Assembly: GCA_900770395.1 (NCBI GenBank)
Contig: CAAGKM010000030.1
Location: forward strand, 496,001-560,000
Direction of reading: 5' to 3'
From: an uncultured Prevotella sp.
GTDB lineage: Bacteria; Bacteroidota; Bacteroidia; Bacteroidales; Bacteroidaceae
Length of the DNA stretch: 64,000 nucleotides
The notes below the pieces were generated by a model, which searched no databases, was not told the DNA's origin, and saw only the letters and a program-made list of their open reading frames with translations. This document shows, one piece after another, positions 42,716 to 53,531 of this stretch (the first letter of the stretch is position 1; the number at the start of each line of letters is the position of its first letter). Both the position numbers and the translations under genes were made by a program.

Positions 42716-44440
42716 ATGAATACTACAAACCTATCCCTTAAAAAGAGACTGCTCAGTTTGTGTGCAGCCGTTACTTTTGCCGCAACCGTCTGTGCCGGAA
42801 ATACTGTTGACGGAATGCCCATAGTGCTTGGCGGAGAGCTGAGCAATTCTGCCGCCACATGTGTTGAGGATATCCGCGAGGTGATGCCCCGGATGAAGAA
42901 GGCTGGACTCAACACCGTTCTCGTGCCTGTATATTGGGAGTTTCTTGAGCCGCAGGAGGGCAAGTTCGACTACACTTTGCTCGACACCATGGTGGACGAG
43001 GCGCGGAAGAACAATCTGAGGATAGGTATTTTGTGGTTCGGGGCATGGAAAAACTCCATGAGCTGCTATGCTCCGCTGTGGTTCAAGCAGGACACCAAGC
43101 GCTATCCGCGTGCCGTGACGCGCAGCGGCAAACCGCTGGAGATTGCCAGCTGTTTCAGTGAGAATGTCTACCGTGCCGATGCCGCGGCGTTCACAGCCAT
43201 GGTTGACCGCCTGCAGGAGATAGATGCCGACGGGAAGGTGGTGAGCATGATTCAGATTGAGAATGAGATAGGCATGCTTGAGGATGCCCGCGACCACTCG
43301 CCGGAAGCCAACCGGCTGTTTGCCGCCGATGTGCCCGAGGCTCTCATCAGGCATCTTCAGAAAAACAGGAAGCTGCTGCACAGCCAGTTGGCGGAGAAAT
43401 GGCAGCAGAACGGCAACAAGACCAGGGGCAGTTGGGAGCAGGTGTTCGGCTGCGACATCTACACCGACGAGATGTTTATGGCTTGGCACTACGGCGTGTA
43501 TGTGGAGCGTCTGGCAAGGATAGCCCGCAGCCGCAGCCGCCGTATGCTCTATGTCAATGCCGCCATGAACAGCCGCGGCCGCAAGCCCGGCGAATATCCG
43601 TCGGCAGGTCCGCTGGCGCATCTCAAAGACGTATGGCACGCCGCCGCTCCCACGATTGACATTCTTGCTCCCGACATCTACGACACGGGATTTGCCTCGT
43701 GGTGCAGCCAGTATGCGCTGACCGACAACCGCCTGTTCATTCCCGAGTCGCGCTGCTGCGTCAACAGCGGCGTGAGAGCTCTCTACGCCTTTGGCGAGCA
43801 CGATGCCTTGGGCTTCAGTCCCTTTGCCATCGATCAGGCATCGCCTCAGGAGGTGGCAACGGTCACCAACTCATATAAGCTGATGGAGCAGATTGCCGCC
43901 CTATATAATAATAGGTATGCGAACATTATTAATAAATGGGGCGTGCTCTTTGACAAGGACAGCAAGGAGCGCGTCATCACCGACGGAGCCGCCGTGCTCA
44001 CCTGCCGGCACTACTTCACCTTGCCATGGGACCCGCGCGCCAACAGCAGCTCGGCTTGGCAGGAAGGCGGAGGCATGATTCTGAAACTGGCTGCCGACGA
44101 ATATCTTGTTGCGGGCAACGGCATTGTCGTGGAGTTTGCCACTGAATACGAGAAAAAGTACGAGAAAGAAAGGCAACAGGCAGGAACAGAGCGCAAGCTT
44201 GGAGAGGACGGATTCCTGCTTGCAGGCGACAACAGCGGAAAAGCAAAGAACGACAATGCTGCTCCGAAGTTTAAAGGACAGCGCATGGGCATAGGCTTTG
44301 TTGACGAGGTGGAGGTCGATGCCAATGGAAATATGAAGTTCCTGCGCCGCCACAACGGCGACCAAAGCCATCAGGGCCGCCATGTGCGCATATCTGTTGA
44401 CGACTGGAAGATGTTGCACGTGAAGCTTTATCGGTATTAG
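42716..44440 (+). CDS. Secreted beta-galactosidase-like glycosidase (GH35/GH42-type barrel, DUF5597)
   Basis: 574 residues with a signal peptide (RLLSLCAAVTFAATVCAG). The TIM-barrel start is MKKAGLNTVLVPVYWEFLEPQEGKFDYTLLD, which is the clan-A pattern. MIQIENEIGML (near residue 180) carries the expected acid/base Glu after Asn, and IDILAPDIYDTGF is a later strand. The C-terminal part (MLEDG-like GFLLAGDNSGKAK ... RMGIGFVDEVEVDANGN) fits DUF5597. Members act on beta-galactosides or beta-xylosides; substrate open. It lies 40 bases before the hybrid regulator of the xylan locus, so it may be co-expressed and act on xylan side chains. Confidence 0.82.
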   Translation: MNTTNLSLKKRLLSLCAAVTFAATVCAGNTVDGMPIVLGGELSNSAATCVEDIREVMPRMKKAGLNTVLVPVYWEFLEPQEGKFDYTLLDTMVDEARKNNLRIGILWFGAWKNSMSCYAPLWFKQDTKRYPRAVTRSGKPLEIASCFSENVYRADAAAFTAMVDRLQEIDADGKVVSMIQIENEIGMLEDARDHSPEANRLFAADVPEALIRHLQKNRKLLHSQLAEKWQQNGNKTRGSWEQVFGCDIYTDEMFMAWHYGVYVERLARIARSRSRRMLYVNAAMNSRGRKPGEYPSAGPLAHLKDVWHAAAPTIDILAPDIYDTGFASWCSQYALTDNRLFIPESRCCVNSGVRALYAFGEHDALGFSPFAIDQASPQEVATVTNSYKLMEQIAALYNNRYANIINKWGVLFDKDSKERVITDGAAVLTCRHYFTLPWDPRANSSSAWQEGGGMILKLAADEYLVAGNGIVVEFATEYEKKYEKERQQAGTERKLGEDGFLLAGDNSGKAKNDNAAPKFKGQRMGIGFVDEVEVDANGNMKFLRRHNGDQSHQGRHVRISVDDWKMLHVKLYRY

Positions 44441-44480
44441 ACGATTTTTATCGTAATCTACAAACTACAACAAACTACAG

Positions 44481-47400
44481 ATGCTGAAACGAATTTGTAT
44501 ATTTCTGATTACCATCACTGCTTCTGCCATCGCGATGGCTGACAACGGCAGATTGTACGACAGTGAGCGGCTGTCGAGCTCACTCACTTCGGCGATCTGT
44601 CAGGACCGTTACGGATACATCTGGATAGGAACAGAATATGGGCTCAACAAGTTCGACGGCTACCGTTTCACGCCTTATTTCAGCAGCGAGAGTGACAGCA
44701 CCACATTATATAACAATGATATCACAGCACTTCTTGCTGACAGCAAGGGAACGCTGTGGGTGGGGCAGAGCAAAGGGCTGGCGAGATATGATTATCTCAC
44801 AAATAGTTTTGTCCGCTGTACCATCAACGGCAGAAAGCCACGTGTGGGAGCAGTCGTGGAATATAATGGCTCACTGCTTATAGGCACGGGCGGATATGGA
44901 CTGTTCACCCTGAAAGAAGGCGAGACTGTTGCCGAGCGGTTGCCGTTGGCGAAACATCGTCGCACGGATGACTTCTGTAGCAGTCTGTTTGTGGATAAAA
45001 ATGGTGATATATGGCGAGGCAGTCAGCTGCATCTTGTGACACGGTACACCCGCAGCAAGGATGGCGCTTACACCTACAAGGACTTTCTGCTGACCGGGAA
45101 AGGCTCTGCCATGGAGTTTGTCAGTGACGGAAAGAAAGGCTTTTGGATTATCTGCATGTATGGTATAATGCGTTACGATTATGCGCGGCGCACGCTGACC
45201 GATGCAGGCATTGACCTCAGTGTTATCGATAATACGGTGACCATGCGCACTGCAAGGCTCGACTCCAAAGGCAATATGCTCATAGGTACAAGTGGCGGAG
45301 GACTTATGATTCTTCCATGGGGGGGCAAGTCATTGAGACATGTCACGGAGAACAGCAAGGATATGCTGATGCGCAACACCAATGTGAACAATATCCTGTG
45401 CGATCGGCAGGGCGGAATATGGATGTCGTGCTATGGAAAGGGAATATATAAGGCCGGTTTTGGCGACAAGGCATTTTGTAGCCACACATTCAGAGACAAT
45501 AATATCATTTTGGGCAGCCGCGTCACAAGTACGGCCTACAGTGATGGCGCTATCTGGTGCACCACTCAATACAGCGGACTTTACCGCTTCGATGTCGATG
45601 GCAACAATTTTCGGGTGACGGATTGTCCACAAGGCACTAACCTCGTGTATTGCGACAGCGGAGGACAGATGTGGGTGTGCACCAACAATGCTCTCTACCG
45701 CTATTTCACTGACGGAACATACGAGAAAGTGGCACAGATGAAAGGTGTTGGAGTGAATGTAATGACCGATGACGGTAAGGGCAGACTGTATATTTCTGAC
45801 TATGGACGAGGATTGTTTGTGTACGACACCAAGAGCGGCAAAGGCACAAGCTACAGCATGAACGACAAACCCAGATGTGACGGTGACCATGTGCTTCACA
45901 ATGACTGGATAAAGTCATTGTGCATGGTGACACCCGATATTCTTATGATAGGAACGGTGGAGGGACTGCAGGGAATGAACACGGCCGTAGGCGGTTTTGG
46001 ACCTATACAGTTTGAGGGCATGTTGTGCTCTGCAATCCTGAAGGCAGACAACAGACAAGTTATCGTGGGCACCCTCTCAGGACTTTACACCTATGGTATT
46101 CATACAGCCATTGAGGCTCCGATGAAGGGAGCTGAGCTTCTTAAGGACAAAAAGATAAGTGCCATAAGGAAGGACAGTCACGGCAACATCTGGGTGAGCA
46201 CCTCGGACGGAATATGGAAGAAATCATCTACCGATGAACAATGGCAGGGATATATCCACGGCAATGGTCTTGTGGCAAAAGAATATGTAGCGGGGGCATC
46301 GTTCTCGTTGCCCAACGGTAAGATAGGCTTTGCCACTGCCGACGGTATAACCTTTTTCTCGCCTGAGGCTGTGGAGCGGCTTGAGCAGCGTACCGCCGAC
46401 GCACAGTTGTCGAACGTAATCATCGACGGTGAGATATTTAGCGCAATGTACGACACCTATACCGTGCCCTATTCTAACAATAGTCTGTCGCTGGAGTTCT
46501 CAACGATGAACTATAACGATGTGGACAATGTGACCTATGAGTACCGTATCAACGGTATGGGCAAATGGGAGCAGTTTGCCGATGGCAATAACATCACGTT
46601 CACCCACATGCCTTCAGGCACATATAAGATTGAGGTGAGGGCACGCAACGGCAGCAATGTGTCGGAACACGTCAAGGTGATAACTGTCAGGGTGGAGCAT
46701 CCGTGGTATGCCTCGCCTCTTGCCTACACCTTATATATAATAATAGGTGTAGTGACATTGGTGATGGTGATGCTCTACTACCGCCGACGCAAGCGTCGTG
46801 AGCTTGACGAGGCTAAGATGCAGTTCCTCATTAACGCCACGCACGACATACGCTCGCCGCTGACGCTCATACTCGGCCCGCTTGCCAAGCTGCGCGGCAT
46901 AACCAGCGACAGCCGCCAGACCGACTATCTCAACATCATCGAGCGCAACGCCCAGCGGCTGCTGGTGCTCGTAAACCAGATACTCGACGAGCGCAAGATA
47001 GACAAGAACCAGATGCGGCTTCACTGCAATAAGTGCGACATATCACATTTTGTGGGCAATATTTGCTCACTCTACCAATATCGCGCCGATGAGAAGAGCA
47101 TTAAGTTTACATTCATTGGCAGTGCCACTCCTGCAAAAGCGTGGATTGACAGCTTGCAGTTCGACAAAGTGGTGAACAACTTGCTGAGTAATGCTTTCAA
47201 ATACACTCCAAACAATGGTGAAATCGAGGTGAATGTGAGCGACAACGGTAAAGAAGTTGTGATTACTGTTACTGACAGTGGTGTCGGTATTGACGGTGAG
47301 AACCGTGAAAAATTGTTTGAGCGCTTCTATCAGGGAAAGAATTCCATCAAGAACCAGACACCGGGCACAGGCATCGGTCTTAACCTGAGCCGCGCCATTG

Positions 47401-48335
47401 TGGAGATGCACGGAGGCAAGATTACTGCCTCTAACCGAAGCGATGGAAAGAGCGGAGCGCAGTTTACCGTAACTCTGCGGCATGGTTACCAGCACCTAAA
47501 GCCAGAGTGTATCGACGAGGAACAGGTTGAGGAGACAACTGTCGCTTCTGAGAAATATATACAGGCAACGCAAAACACCAGCATTCTTGTGGTGGATGAC
47601 AATAATGACCTCACGCAATACATCAGCAACGAGCTTGGCGGCACATACAAGATAACCACCTGCGCCGATGGAATGGAGGCTTTAAGTGCTCTGCACCGCT
47701 CAACCTTCGACCTCGTGGTCACCGATGTGATGATGCCACGGATGGACGGAATTGAGCTTTTGCGGAATATAAAGCAGACGCCACGTCTCAATCACATACC
47801 TGTGATTATGCTGACATCTAAGAGTGAGATTGAGGATCGTCTGCTCGGACTGCGCCGCGGTGCCGACTCCTATATGGCAAAGCCTTTCAACATTGAGGAG
47901 CTGCAGGCGCAGATTGCCGCCATCATCGACAATGTGCGCCGTCTGAAAGGTAAGTACTCGGGACAGCTGCACTCTGATGATGATGCGATACAGACACCCG
48001 AGGTGACAGGCAACGACGACTCGTTGATGGAAAGAGTGATAAAGACCATCAATGCCAACATCGGCAATTCTGATTTCAATGTAGAGATGCTTGCAGCCGA
48101 GGTGTGCGTGAGCCGTGCCCATCTTCACCGCAAAATGAAGGAGATAACGGGCATTACCACCAGCGAGTATATCCGCAACATTAGGATAGAGCATGCCGCA
48201 AAACTGATAAAGGATAAGAAAATCAACATCACTCAGGTGGCATATGCTGTTGGATTCAACAACCAGGCACATTTCAGCACAGTGTTCAAGAAGCATACGG
48301 GAATGACTCCGTCGGAATATGCAGAAAAGGCATAA
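44481..48335 (+). CDS. Hybrid two-component system regulator (HTCS) of the xylan locus
   Basis: 1284 residues. Signal peptide (MLKRICIFLITITASAIAMA). A periplasmic sensor of two beta-propellers spans about 20-690 (repeats such as YGYIWIGTEYGLNKFDGYRFTPY and GTLWVGQSKGLARYD), followed by a Y_Y_Y domain. Membrane helix near 745-765. HisKA with phospho-acceptor His in NATHDIRSPLTLILGP (near 786). HATPase with NLLSNAFKYTPNNG, DSGVGID and TGIGLNL. Receiver domain with Asp in LVVTDVMMPRMDG (near 1079). C-terminal AraC-type DNA-binding domain (from about 1190). It is known that such regulators bind oligosaccharides released from the target polymer and switch on the adjacent locus; here that is the susCD/xylanase set downstream. 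Confidence 0.96.
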   Translation: MLKRICIFLITITASAIAMADNGRLYDSERLSSSLTSAICQDRYGYIWIGTEYGLNKFDGYRFTPYFSSESDSTTLYNNDITALLADSKGTLWVGQSKGLARYDYLTNSFVRCTINGRKPRVGAVVEYNGSLLIGTGGYGLFTLKEGETVAERLPLAKHRRTDDFCSSLFVDKNGDIWRGSQLHLVTRYTRSKDGAYTYKDFLLTGKGSAMEFVSDGKKGFWIICMYGIMRYDYARRTLTDAGIDLSVIDNTVTMRTARLDSKGNMLIGTSGGGLMILPWGGKSLRHVTENSKDMLMRNTNVNNILCDRQGGIWMSCYGKGIYKAGFGDKAFCSHTFRDNNIILGSRVTSTAYSDGAIWCTTQYSGLYRFDVDGNNFRVTDCPQGTNLVYCDSGGQMWVCTNNALYRYFTDGTYEKVAQMKGVGVNVMTDDGKGRLYISDYGRGLFVYDTKSGKGTSYSMNDKPRCDGDHVLHNDWIKSLCMVTPDILMIGTVEGLQGMNTAVGGFGPIQFEGMLCSAILKADNRQVIVGTLSGLYTYGIHTAIEAPMKGAELLKDKKISAIRKDSHGNIWVSTSDGIWKKSSTDEQWQGYIHGNGLVAKEYVAGASFSLPNGKIGFATADGITFFSPEAVERLEQRTADAQLSNVIIDGEIFSAMYDTYTVPYSNNSLSLEFSTMNYNDVDNVTYEYRINGMGKWEQFADGNNITFTHMPSGTYKIEVRARNGSNVSEHVKVITVRVEHPWYASPLAYTLYIIIGVVTLVMVMLYYRRRKRRELDEAKMQFLINATHDIRSPLTLILGPLAKLRGITSDSRQTDYLNIIERNAQRLLVLVNQILDERKIDKNQMRLHCNKCDISHFVGNICSLYQYRADEKSIKFTFIGSATPAKAWIDSLQFDKVVNNLLSNAFKYTPNNGEIEVNVSDNGKEVVITVTDSGVGIDGENREKLFERFYQGKNSIKNQTPGTGIGLNLSRAIVEMHGGKITASNRSDGKSGAQFTVTLRHGYQHLKPECIDEEQVEETTVASEKYIQATQNTSILVVDDNNDLTQYISNELGGTYKITTCADGMEALSALHRSTFDLVVTDVMMPRMDGIELLRNIKQTPRLNHIPVIMLTSKSEIEDRLLGLRRGADSYMAKPFNIEELQAQIAAIIDNVRRLKGKYSGQLHSDDDAIQTPEVTGNDDSLMERVIKTINANIGNSDFNVEMLAAEVCVSRAHLHRKMKEITGITTSEYIRNIRIEHAAKLIKDKKINITQVAYAVGFNNQAHFSTVFKKHTGMTPSEYAEKA

Positions 48336-48433
48336 ATGTGCTAAAAACCACGAAAAAACACACTTTTTCTCTGCATGTTACAAATTAAAACGCAAATGAT
48401 ACATTTGCAAACACTTGGTATTGAACATATTTA

Positions 48434-48441
48434 TACCTTTG
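48434..48441 (+). promoter_or_regulatory. -7 box upstream of the xylan-locus SusC gene
   Basis: TACCTTTG, matching TAnnTTTG, 91 bases before the start of the transporter gene, in the 196-base gap after the regulator. The activator site should lie just upstream, but I cannot define it. Confidence 0.5.
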
Positions 48442-48531
48442 CGCCATGAATGTAAAAAATGTTACTCCAGAAAAATAATTTGAAACAAAATCTACAAAAT
48501 ACATAATATAAACAACAAAAACTAACAAAAG

Positions 48532-51500
48532 ATGAATTGCACTACAAATGTATTCAAAACCTTTGGACTGGCAATCATTCTGATGCTCATGCCGCTCTTG
48601 GCGATGGCACAGAACGTGACAGTCAAAGGACAGGTTAGCGACAGTGAAGGCCCGGTCATCGGAGCCACTGTCAAGGTAAAGGGCGCGTCGACAGGCTCGG
48701 TCACCGACATCGACGGAAACTACTCCATCTCGGTGCGTCCCGGTGCTACTCTCACGTTTTCCTATCTTGGCTTGAAGACCAAGGAGGTGAAGGTGGGCAG
48801 CCAGCGAGTGATAAACGTGACGCTGAGCGCCGACGACCAGCTGCTCAACGAAGTAGTGGTGGTGGGCTATGGCACGATGCGCAAGTCGGACCTCACGGGT
48901 GCCGTGACCCAGGTTGACAACAAGGCAATAGAGAAAACCGTGTCGACCAGCATCGACCAGGTGCTGCAGGGCCGCGCCGCCGGCGTGCAGATTCAGGCAA
49001 ACACCGGTACTCCCGGCGGTTCGTCGACCATCCGCATCCGCGGTACCAATTCTCTCAACGCCTCATCGCAGCCTATCTTCGTTATCGACGGAGTGATTAT
49101 CGACTCTGACGGCTCTGACGACGGTAATACCAATCCACTTGCAGCCATTAACCCAAGCGATATCGTAAGCATGGACATTTTGAAGGATGCCTCTGCAACA
49201 GCCATCTACGGTTCACGTGCCTCAAACGGTGTGATTATGATCACCACCAAGCGTGGTAAGAGCGGTGAGGCTACTATCACTTACGACGGATACATCGGAT
49301 GGCAGGCAATGCCAAAGAAGCTTGATGTGATGAACCTGCGTCAGTATGCGCAGCACTATAATGATATTACAGATGCAAAAATCAAGCCGGGAAGCTCTAC
49401 ATATCTTACTCCTGAGCTTCTTGGTGAGGGTACCGACTGGCAGGACGAGTTGTTCTCAACAGCCTTCATGACCAACCACAGCCTCTCAATGACTGGCGGT
49501 AACGACAAGACAACCTACGCCATCAGCGCAGGCTATCTGAATCAGGACGGTATCGCCCTGACCACAGGATTCAAGCGTCAGACACTCCGCGGAAGCATTG
49601 ACACTCAATTGAAGTCATGGCTCAAAGGTGGCATCTCGTTCTCACTCTCTGACTCTAAGCAGGAGATGGAGAAGAACTGGGACATCATCATGACAGCCTT
49701 GAAGTCACAGCCATCAGTTGCAGTGCGTAACCCAAGCGGTGGCTATGACGGTCCAGATGACCAGTGGATGCCCGACAACGCTGTGGCTCTTGCCGAGATT
49801 AAGACCAACTACGCAAAGCGTCTTAACTTCCGCATCAACACCTATCTTGAGGCTGAGCTCCTGAAGGGACTCACATTCAAGACAGAGCTTTCTACCGATT
49901 ACAATCTTAACAAAACAAAGACATACCAGCCTGACTATGAGTTTGGAGTGCGCGTAAACTCACAGCGCGACGGCGCTTGGTACAAGAACGATTCCAAATA
50001 CTGGTCATGGCGCAACATCCTTACTTATAATGGTAAGATTGCCGAGAAGCACAACCTTAATGTGATGGCCGGTCAGGAGATGAGCCATAGCTACTGGGAG
50101 AACATGTCTGCCAAGAACTCAGGTTATCTGTCTAACCTTGTAACTGACCTGAATGGCGGTGAGACTACAGGTGCCAACGTAAATATAGAAGGTAAGCAGG
50201 ACGGTTTCAAACTTTTCTCTTATTTTGGTCGTGCGCTCTATAACTACGATGACCGCTATCTGCTCACAGCCACTCTGCGCTGCGACGGCTCAAACAAGTT
50301 TGCTGATGGTCACCGTTGGGGCTGGTTCCCGTCGGCAGCCCTCGCATGGCGTGTCAGCCAGGAGAATTTCCTGAAGGACAATAAGGTTATCAACAACTTG
50401 AAGCTCCGTTTGGGCTGGGGTGCCACTGGTAACCAGAATGTTCAGCAGTGGGCATACGCGGCAATGCTCGCCAACTACACCACCACATGGGGCGTGGGTG
50501 TGCTCAATGCCAATAACGCCAACCAGAACCTGAAGTGGGAGACAACCTACTCAACCAACGTGGGTATCGACCTGTCGCTCTTCAATAGCCGTATAGATCT
50601 CGTTGTTGATTGGTACTACAAGAAAACCAATGATCTGCTCATGAGCATCGACCTGCCGGCATTCCTCGGCTCGGGCGGTGGCTCAAAGTACGGTGCGGCA
50701 TCAAACCCTTGGGGTAATATCGGCTCGTTGCGCAACACAGGTGTCGAGATTACATTGAATACTCAGAACATCGTGAAGAAGGACTTCACCTGGAGTTCAA
50801 ACATAGTATTCTCACTCAACCGCAACAAGGTTGTCTCGCTCGACACGGAGACAGGAACCCTGCCGCAGACACTTCAGATTGGCTCTGAGACAGCCGTTGT
50901 TACCAACACTGTGGTTGGTCATCCTATCGGACAGTTCTGGGGACACAAGGTTATCGGCCGTTTCGATAAGCCAGAGGACTTCTACTATAAGGATGCACAA
51001 GGCAACGTTAAGCCTGTAGCTCTGCCTGAAGGCGCATCAATCGCAAGCTCACCGACATCAGGTGGTGTGTTCATTGGCGACTATATCTTCGAGGACCGCG
51101 ACGGCAATGGTGTGATTGACAACAACGATAAGACTTTCATCGGTAACCCTGAGCCTAAGTTCACATGGGGATTTGGCAACACATTCTCTTATAAGGGCTT
51201 CGACCTGAGCTTCCAGTTCAGCGGCTCTTACGGCAACAAGGTGATGAACTACGGCCGCCGCTTCCTTGAGATTACAGGCTCCACAGCCAACCAGCTCACC
51301 ACTGTGCTCGACTATGCGCGCATTACAAAGATTGATCCTAACGGACCAGATGACTTCCGCAACTACCGCGTTACAAATCCTGGTACAATGATGCCACGTC
51401 TCTCTACCGAGAGCGGCGTTAACGGCAACTTCCGTGTTAGCGACGCTTACGTTGAGGACGGCTCATATATCCGTCTGCAGAATGTGGCTCTATCTTACAC

Positions 51501-51705
51501 GCTGCCGCGTGCATGGCTCAAGAGCACTTTCCTCAGCAACGTGAAGGTTTACTGCAATGTGCAGAACCTCTTCACCATCACAAAGTATGATGGTTTCGAT
51601 CCTGAGGTGGGCTCACTCCGCGGTACCGCGCTTCTCAACGGCGTTGACTACAGCCGCTACCCGTCACCTCGCATCTACACTGTGGGATTGAACGTTCAGT
51701 TCTAA
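48532..51705 (+). CDS. SusC-type TonB-dependent transporter of the xylan locus
   Basis: 1057 residues. Signal peptide ending AMAQ. A carboxypeptidase-regulatory-like domain (VKGQVSDSEGPVIGATVKVKG) follows directly, without the STN domain seen in the other SusC of this window. Plug with NEVVVVGYGTMRKSDLTGAVTQV and DILKDASATAIYGSRASNGVIMITTKRG; barrel to the C-terminal YTVGLNVQF. It imports xylo-oligosaccharides through the outer membrane with TonB energy, judged by the GH10 enzyme and xylan-binding protein downstream. Absence of STN agrees with control by the hybrid regulator. Confidence 0.95.
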   Translation: MNCTTNVFKTFGLAIILMLMPLLAMAQNVTVKGQVSDSEGPVIGATVKVKGASTGSVTDIDGNYSISVRPGATLTFSYLGLKTKEVKVGSQRVINVTLSADDQLLNEVVVVGYGTMRKSDLTGAVTQVDNKAIEKTVSTSIDQVLQGRAAGVQIQANTGTPGGSSTIRIRGTNSLNASSQPIFVIDGVIIDSDGSDDGNTNPLAAINPSDIVSMDILKDASATAIYGSRASNGVIMITTKRGKSGEATITYDGYIGWQAMPKKLDVMNLRQYAQHYNDITDAKIKPGSSTYLTPELLGEGTDWQDELFSTAFMTNHSLSMTGGNDKTTYAISAGYLNQDGIALTTGFKRQTLRGSIDTQLKSWLKGGISFSLSDSKQEMEKNWDIIMTALKSQPSVAVRNPSGGYDGPDDQWMPDNAVALAEIKTNYAKRLNFRINTYLEAELLKGLTFKTELSTDYNLNKTKTYQPDYEFGVRVNSQRDGAWYKNDSKYWSWRNILTYNGKIAEKHNLNVMAGQEMSHSYWENMSAKNSGYLSNLVTDLNGGETTGANVNIEGKQDGFKLFSYFGRALYNYDDRYLLTATLRCDGSNKFADGHRWGWFPSAALAWRVSQENFLKDNKVINNLKLRLGWGATGNQNVQQWAYAAMLANYTTTWGVGVLNANNANQNLKWETTYSTNVGIDLSLFNSRIDLVVDWYYKKTNDLLMSIDLPAFLGSGGGSKYGAASNPWGNIGSLRNTGVEITLNTQNIVKKDFTWSSNIVFSLNRNKVVSLDTETGTLPQTLQIGSETAVVTNTVVGHPIGQFWGHKVIGRFDKPEDFYYKDAQGNVKPVALPEGASIASSPTSGGVFIGDYIFEDRDGNGVIDNNDKTFIGNPEPKFTWGFGNTFSYKGFDLSFQFSGSYGNKVMNYGRRFLEITGSTANQLTTVLDYARITKIDPNGPDDFRNYRVTNPGTMMPRLSTESGVNGNFRVSDAYVEDGSYIRLQNVALSYTLPRAWLKSTFLSNVKVYCNVQNLFTITKYDGFDPEVGSLRGTALLNGVDYSRYPSPRIYTVGLNVQF

Positions 51706-51749
51706 ACTTTAAGAAAGGGTATTTACACATTATTAAATATAAGAACAAG

Positions 51750-53492
51750 ATGAAAACAAATATATTTAAATACACCATAGCACTTGCCGGAATGCTTACT
51801 GTGACCAGCTGCGCCGATGATTTCTTGGAGCAGAAGAACACATACCAGCAGGGACAGGACAACTTCTTTGCTAATGACAAGGCGGTGGAGCAGGCAATAT
51901 ATCCGCTTTACAGCTATCCGTGGTATGACTTCAACGACAAGTTCCTTTATGGTATGGGTGACGGCCGTGCCAACAACATCACAGCACAGTATTCCGACTA
52001 TATCTATCCTTACACTAACTTCACCGAGACTGGACTCTCTGTTGGCTTGTCTGAGGCATGGGGCGCGCTTTACTCTGTTGTGGCGCAGTCGAACAATGCC
52101 CTGAACAACATCAAGAACTTCTCGATGGGAGAGGTCACAGAGGAAGGTAAAACCCGCGGTATGGCTGAGGTTCGCTTTATGCGTGGACTCGCTTACTGGT
52201 ATATCGGTTCACTCTGGGGCTGCGGCGTTATTTATGAGAACACTCAGGACCTGGTCAACGGCTACGTGATTCCAGCTTGCCGCCAGACTGATGTCATTGA
52301 GTTTGCCATCCGTGATATGGAGTATGCAGCAAAGAACCTGCCTGCCACATCTCCGGCAGTGGGACGTATCAACAAGTATGCGGCTTACGCCATGCTGTCA
52401 CGCTTCTATCTGTCGATGGCTGGTCTTACCACAAGCGGTCACTATGACGGCAACAACATTGCAACCGACAAGAACCGTGGCACACGCAACGAGTATTATC
52501 TCGATCTTGCCCAGAAGGCTGCCGGCACTGTAATCGACGAAGGTCCTTACAAACTGCTTGAGAACTATGCCGACCTGTTTGCCGCAAAGACACAGAACAA
52601 CAACGACGAGAGTATCTTCCAGCTGCAGTTCCAGGCAGGTGCTGACGGAGGTCTTGCCCAGTCTATGACCCGCTTCCTCGCATGGAGTACAGCAGTGAAC
52701 CAAGGTAACTCCTGGGGTGGCTCCACATATTGTTCCTACGACCTTTGGATGGAGTTCAAGGAATATAATGACAAGACTCTTGGCGAGAATGTCGTGGTTG
52801 ACGACGCTATCCGCCGTCATTACTCTGTGGCTTCCTACGGCGAGGAATACCCAGAACTGTCAGCCGACCCTGAGAAACCATACGTGTATGGTGTTACTGA
52901 GAGTGCCGGCAGTCAGGGCGCCAACGTCAAGAAGTATGTTATCGGCACCAATGCCGTGAACGGTATTGCCATGAACAATAACTCAGGCATCAACACCTAT
53001 ATGATGCGTCTGTCTGAGGTTTACCTCAACTACGTCGAGGCTGTGCTTGGTAACAACACCACAACCACCGACGAGAAGGCACTCCGTCTGTTCAACAAGC
53101 TTCGCAGCCGTGCCAAAGTGGCTGAGAAGTCAAGCATAGGTTATGAGGACCTGCGCCACGAGTTCCGTGTTGAGACAGCTTTCGAGGGCGTTTACTGGTA
53201 CTTCCTTCTCCGCCGCGGCTACTATCAGCAGCAGGAGGTGGTGAACTATGTGAACAACCAGTACCGCAACGCAAGCTACTACGAGAGTTCGACAAATGAG
53301 TATAAGCTGAGCGACAGCTATGCGGCTCCCGGTCCGAGTGTGTCACTTGCCACAGCCAAGAACCTTACTTTGCCTATCGCAGATACCGACCAGACAAAGA
53401 ATCCAATGCTCAAGCCTGGTGCCGACGGCAATATCGCTACAGTTAGCTTTGAGTTTGGCGAGCGCGAGGTTACTGACGAGGAACTGTTTTAA
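51750..53492 (+). CDS. SusD-type xylan-oligosaccharide-binding lipoprotein
   Basis: 580 residues. Lipobox VTSC in LAGMLTVTSCADDFLEQKNTYQQ. SusD helices with YWYIGSLWGCGVIYENT, IEFAIRDMEYAAKNLPAT and the C-terminal VYLNYVEAVLGN ... EFRVETAFEGVYWYFLLRRG. It caps the SusC barrel and captures the glycan at the cell surface. It follows SusC by 44 bases. Confidence 0.94.
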   Translation: MKTNIFKYTIALAGMLTVTSCADDFLEQKNTYQQGQDNFFANDKAVEQAIYPLYSYPWYDFNDKFLYGMGDGRANNITAQYSDYIYPYTNFTETGLSVGLSEAWGALYSVVAQSNNALNNIKNFSMGEVTEEGKTRGMAEVRFMRGLAYWYIGSLWGCGVIYENTQDLVNGYVIPACRQTDVIEFAIRDMEYAAKNLPATSPAVGRINKYAAYAMLSRFYLSMAGLTTSGHYDGNNIATDKNRGTRNEYYLDLAQKAAGTVIDEGPYKLLENYADLFAAKTQNNNDESIFQLQFQAGADGGLAQSMTRFLAWSTAVNQGNSWGGSTYCSYDLWMEFKEYNDKTLGENVVVDDAIRRHYSVASYGEEYPELSADPEKPYVYGVTESAGSQGANVKKYVIGTNAVNGIAMNNNSGINTYMMRLSEVYLNYVEAVLGNNTTTTDEKALRLFNKLRSRAKVAEKSSIGYEDLRHEFRVETAFEGVYWYFLLRRGYYQQQEVVNYVNNQYRNASYYESSTNEYKLSDSYAAPGPSVSLATAKNLTLPIADTDQTKNPMLKPGADGNIATVSFEFGEREVTDEELF

Positions 53493-53531
53493 TATATTAA
53501 GGTAATACGAAACTCAATAAAAAGTAATATT